Source: Pseudomonadota bacterium
GTDB lineage: Bacteria > Pseudomonadota > Gammaproteobacteria > UBA4575
DNA length: 7,069 bases
NCBI GenBank assembly: GCA_009839635.1
Contig: VXPJ01000070.1
Location: 1-7,069, forward strand
Direction of reading: 5' to 3'
A program made the translations under genes and the position numbers. The notes under the pieces are model-generated. The model had not been told where the DNA came from and made no database searches. It worked only from the letters and a program-made list of their open reading frames with translations. Position 1 is the first letter of the stretch, and every line of letters begins with the position of its first letter. Below are positions 6,614-7,069 of the stretch, piece after piece.

Positions 6614-6950
6614 CGATGAATTGCCGCCGATTCCAGGAAAACGCTACTTTACGATTGGCGAAGTCAGCGAACTTTGCAGGGTAAAATCCCATGTGCTGCG
6701 GTACTGGGAGCAGGAATTTCCATCCCTGAAACCGGTCAAGCGTCGTGGCAATCGCCGCTACTACCAGCGCCATGACGTGATCCTGATTCGCCAGATCCGT
6801 GACCTGCTGTATGTGCAGGGGTACACCATCGGTGGCGCGCGCCAGAAGTTGTCGGGGTCCTCGGCCAAGGAAGACACGAGTCAGAGCCAGCAACTCGTCC
6901 ACCAGATGCGGGTCGAGCTTGAGGATCTGTTGCAGGTTTTGAAGCGCTGA
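6594..6950 (+). CDS. Small MerR-family transcriptional regulator
   Basis: This is a 118-residue protein with a MerR-type winged helix-turn-helix at its N-terminus. YFTIGEVSELCRVKSHVLRY (about 18-37) is the HTH, WEQEFPSLKPVKRRGNRRYY includes the wing, and the region through DVILIRQIRDLLYVQGYTIGGARQKL supplies the remaining helices. The tail (about 85-118) is short, Gln-rich and looks like a dimerising helix. There is no ligand-binding domain, and no cysteine cluster of the metal-sensing kind (one Cys only, in the HTH). The start overlaps the end of ihfA by 20 bases; GAGG (6587-6590) lies just 3 bases before the ATG. From memory, very similar proteins sit directly after ihfA in Pseudomonas and other gammaproteobacteria, usually annotated only as MerR family. 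Targets and effector are unknown. The linkage suggests it belongs to the pheT-ihfA transcription unit. Confidence 0.92.
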   Translation: MLEISNNDELPPIPGKRYFTIGEVSELCRVKSHVLRYWEQEFPSLKPVKRRGNRRYYQRHDVILIRQIRDLLYVQGYTIGGARQKLSGSSAKEDTSQSQQLVHQMRVELEDLLQVLKR

Positions 6951-6978
6951 TTGTTCTCCCAGTAAATTTCTGTACCAT
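6951..6978 (+). promoter_or_regulatory. Possible promoter of tRNA-Pro
   Basis: TTGTTC (6951-6956) and TACCAT (6973-6978) are 16 bases apart and match three and four of the six sigma-70 consensus positions. Transcription would start near 6985, about 8 bases before the mature tRNA 5' end, a plausible distance. No terminator is visible between the MerR-type gene and the tRNA, so cotranscription followed by processing is an equally good explanation. Confidence 0.25.
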
Positions 6979-6992
6979 GTGCCAACGAATAT

Positions 6993-7069
6993 CGGGGTGT
7001 AGCGCAGCCTGGTAGCGCACCGCAATGGGGTTGCGGTGGTCGGAGGTTCAAATCCTCTCACCCCGACCA
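6993..7069 (+). tRNA. tRNA-Pro with anticodon GGG
   Basis: This is a 77-base tRNA gene with every arm intact. The acceptor stem is CGGGGTG (6993-6999) with CACCCCG (7059-7065). The D arm has GCGC pairs around AGCCTGGTA. The anticodon stem is CCGCA with TGCGG around the loop ATGGGGT (7025-7031), placing anticodon GGG at 7027-7029, which reads CCC and CCU codons. The T arm is GGAGG-TTCAAAT-CCTCT with one G-U pair. The discriminator base is A, followed by an encoded CCA that ends exactly at the window edge. The C1-G72 pair and A73 are the known proline identity features. It is closely similar to E. coli proL. Confidence 0.97.

Overview
The window carries a conserved translation and nucleoid gene cluster from a gammaproteobacterium. 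On the plus strand, in order, it holds thrS (5'-truncated), infC, rpmI, rplT, pheS, pheT, ihfA, a small MerR-family regulator gene and tRNA-Pro(GGG). The protein sequences are gammaproteobacterial in character. IhfA is close to the E. coli protein, PheT has the full-length E. coli-type architecture, and the ihfA-merR-tRNA-Pro end resembles the arrangement I recall from Pseudomonas and relatives. Coding DNA is GC-rich with G/C-ending codons. The genus cannot be named from this window alone.

Layout: positions 1-1658 hold the C-terminal ~85% of threonyl-tRNA synthetase. After 18 bases comes infC (IF3), which begins with the rare ATT start codon behind a strong GGAGG. It is followed by rpmI (L35) and rplT (L20), with gaps of 19 and 32 bases. 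The only sizeable non-coding stretch (2802-2908, 107 bases) separates rplT from pheS. It contains a perfect 12-bp hairpin with a T-tract, at the place where E. coli has the pheM leader and attenuator. pheS and pheT, the two subunits of phenylalanyl-tRNA synthetase, are 10 bases apart. ihfA starts 5 bases after pheT. The MerR-type gene overlaps the end of ihfA by 20 bases. The tRNA gene occupies the last 77 bases and ends with the encoded CCA at the window edge.

How it works together: nearly everything serves translation, through aminoacylation with Thr and Phe, initiation fidelity, large-subunit assembly and a proline tRNA. ihfA supplies one subunit of the DNA-bending factor IHF. Tight spacing and overlaps suggest operon transcription and translational coupling. 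Regulation is probably layered: IF3 autocontrol through the ATT start, attenuation ahead of pheS, and possible internal promoters in AT-rich, atypically coded patches at the 3' ends of thrS and pheT.

Most of the window is an ordinary core region. The least ordinary element is the rplT-pheS spacer. There a GTG-initiated 19-codon frame with four TTT (Phe) codons runs through the terminator hairpin itself and ends in a TGATG overlap with the pheS start. This may be a Phe-responsive leader of different geometry from E. coli pheM, or a by-product of the palindrome. No mobile element, CRISPR array or clearly new system is visible.
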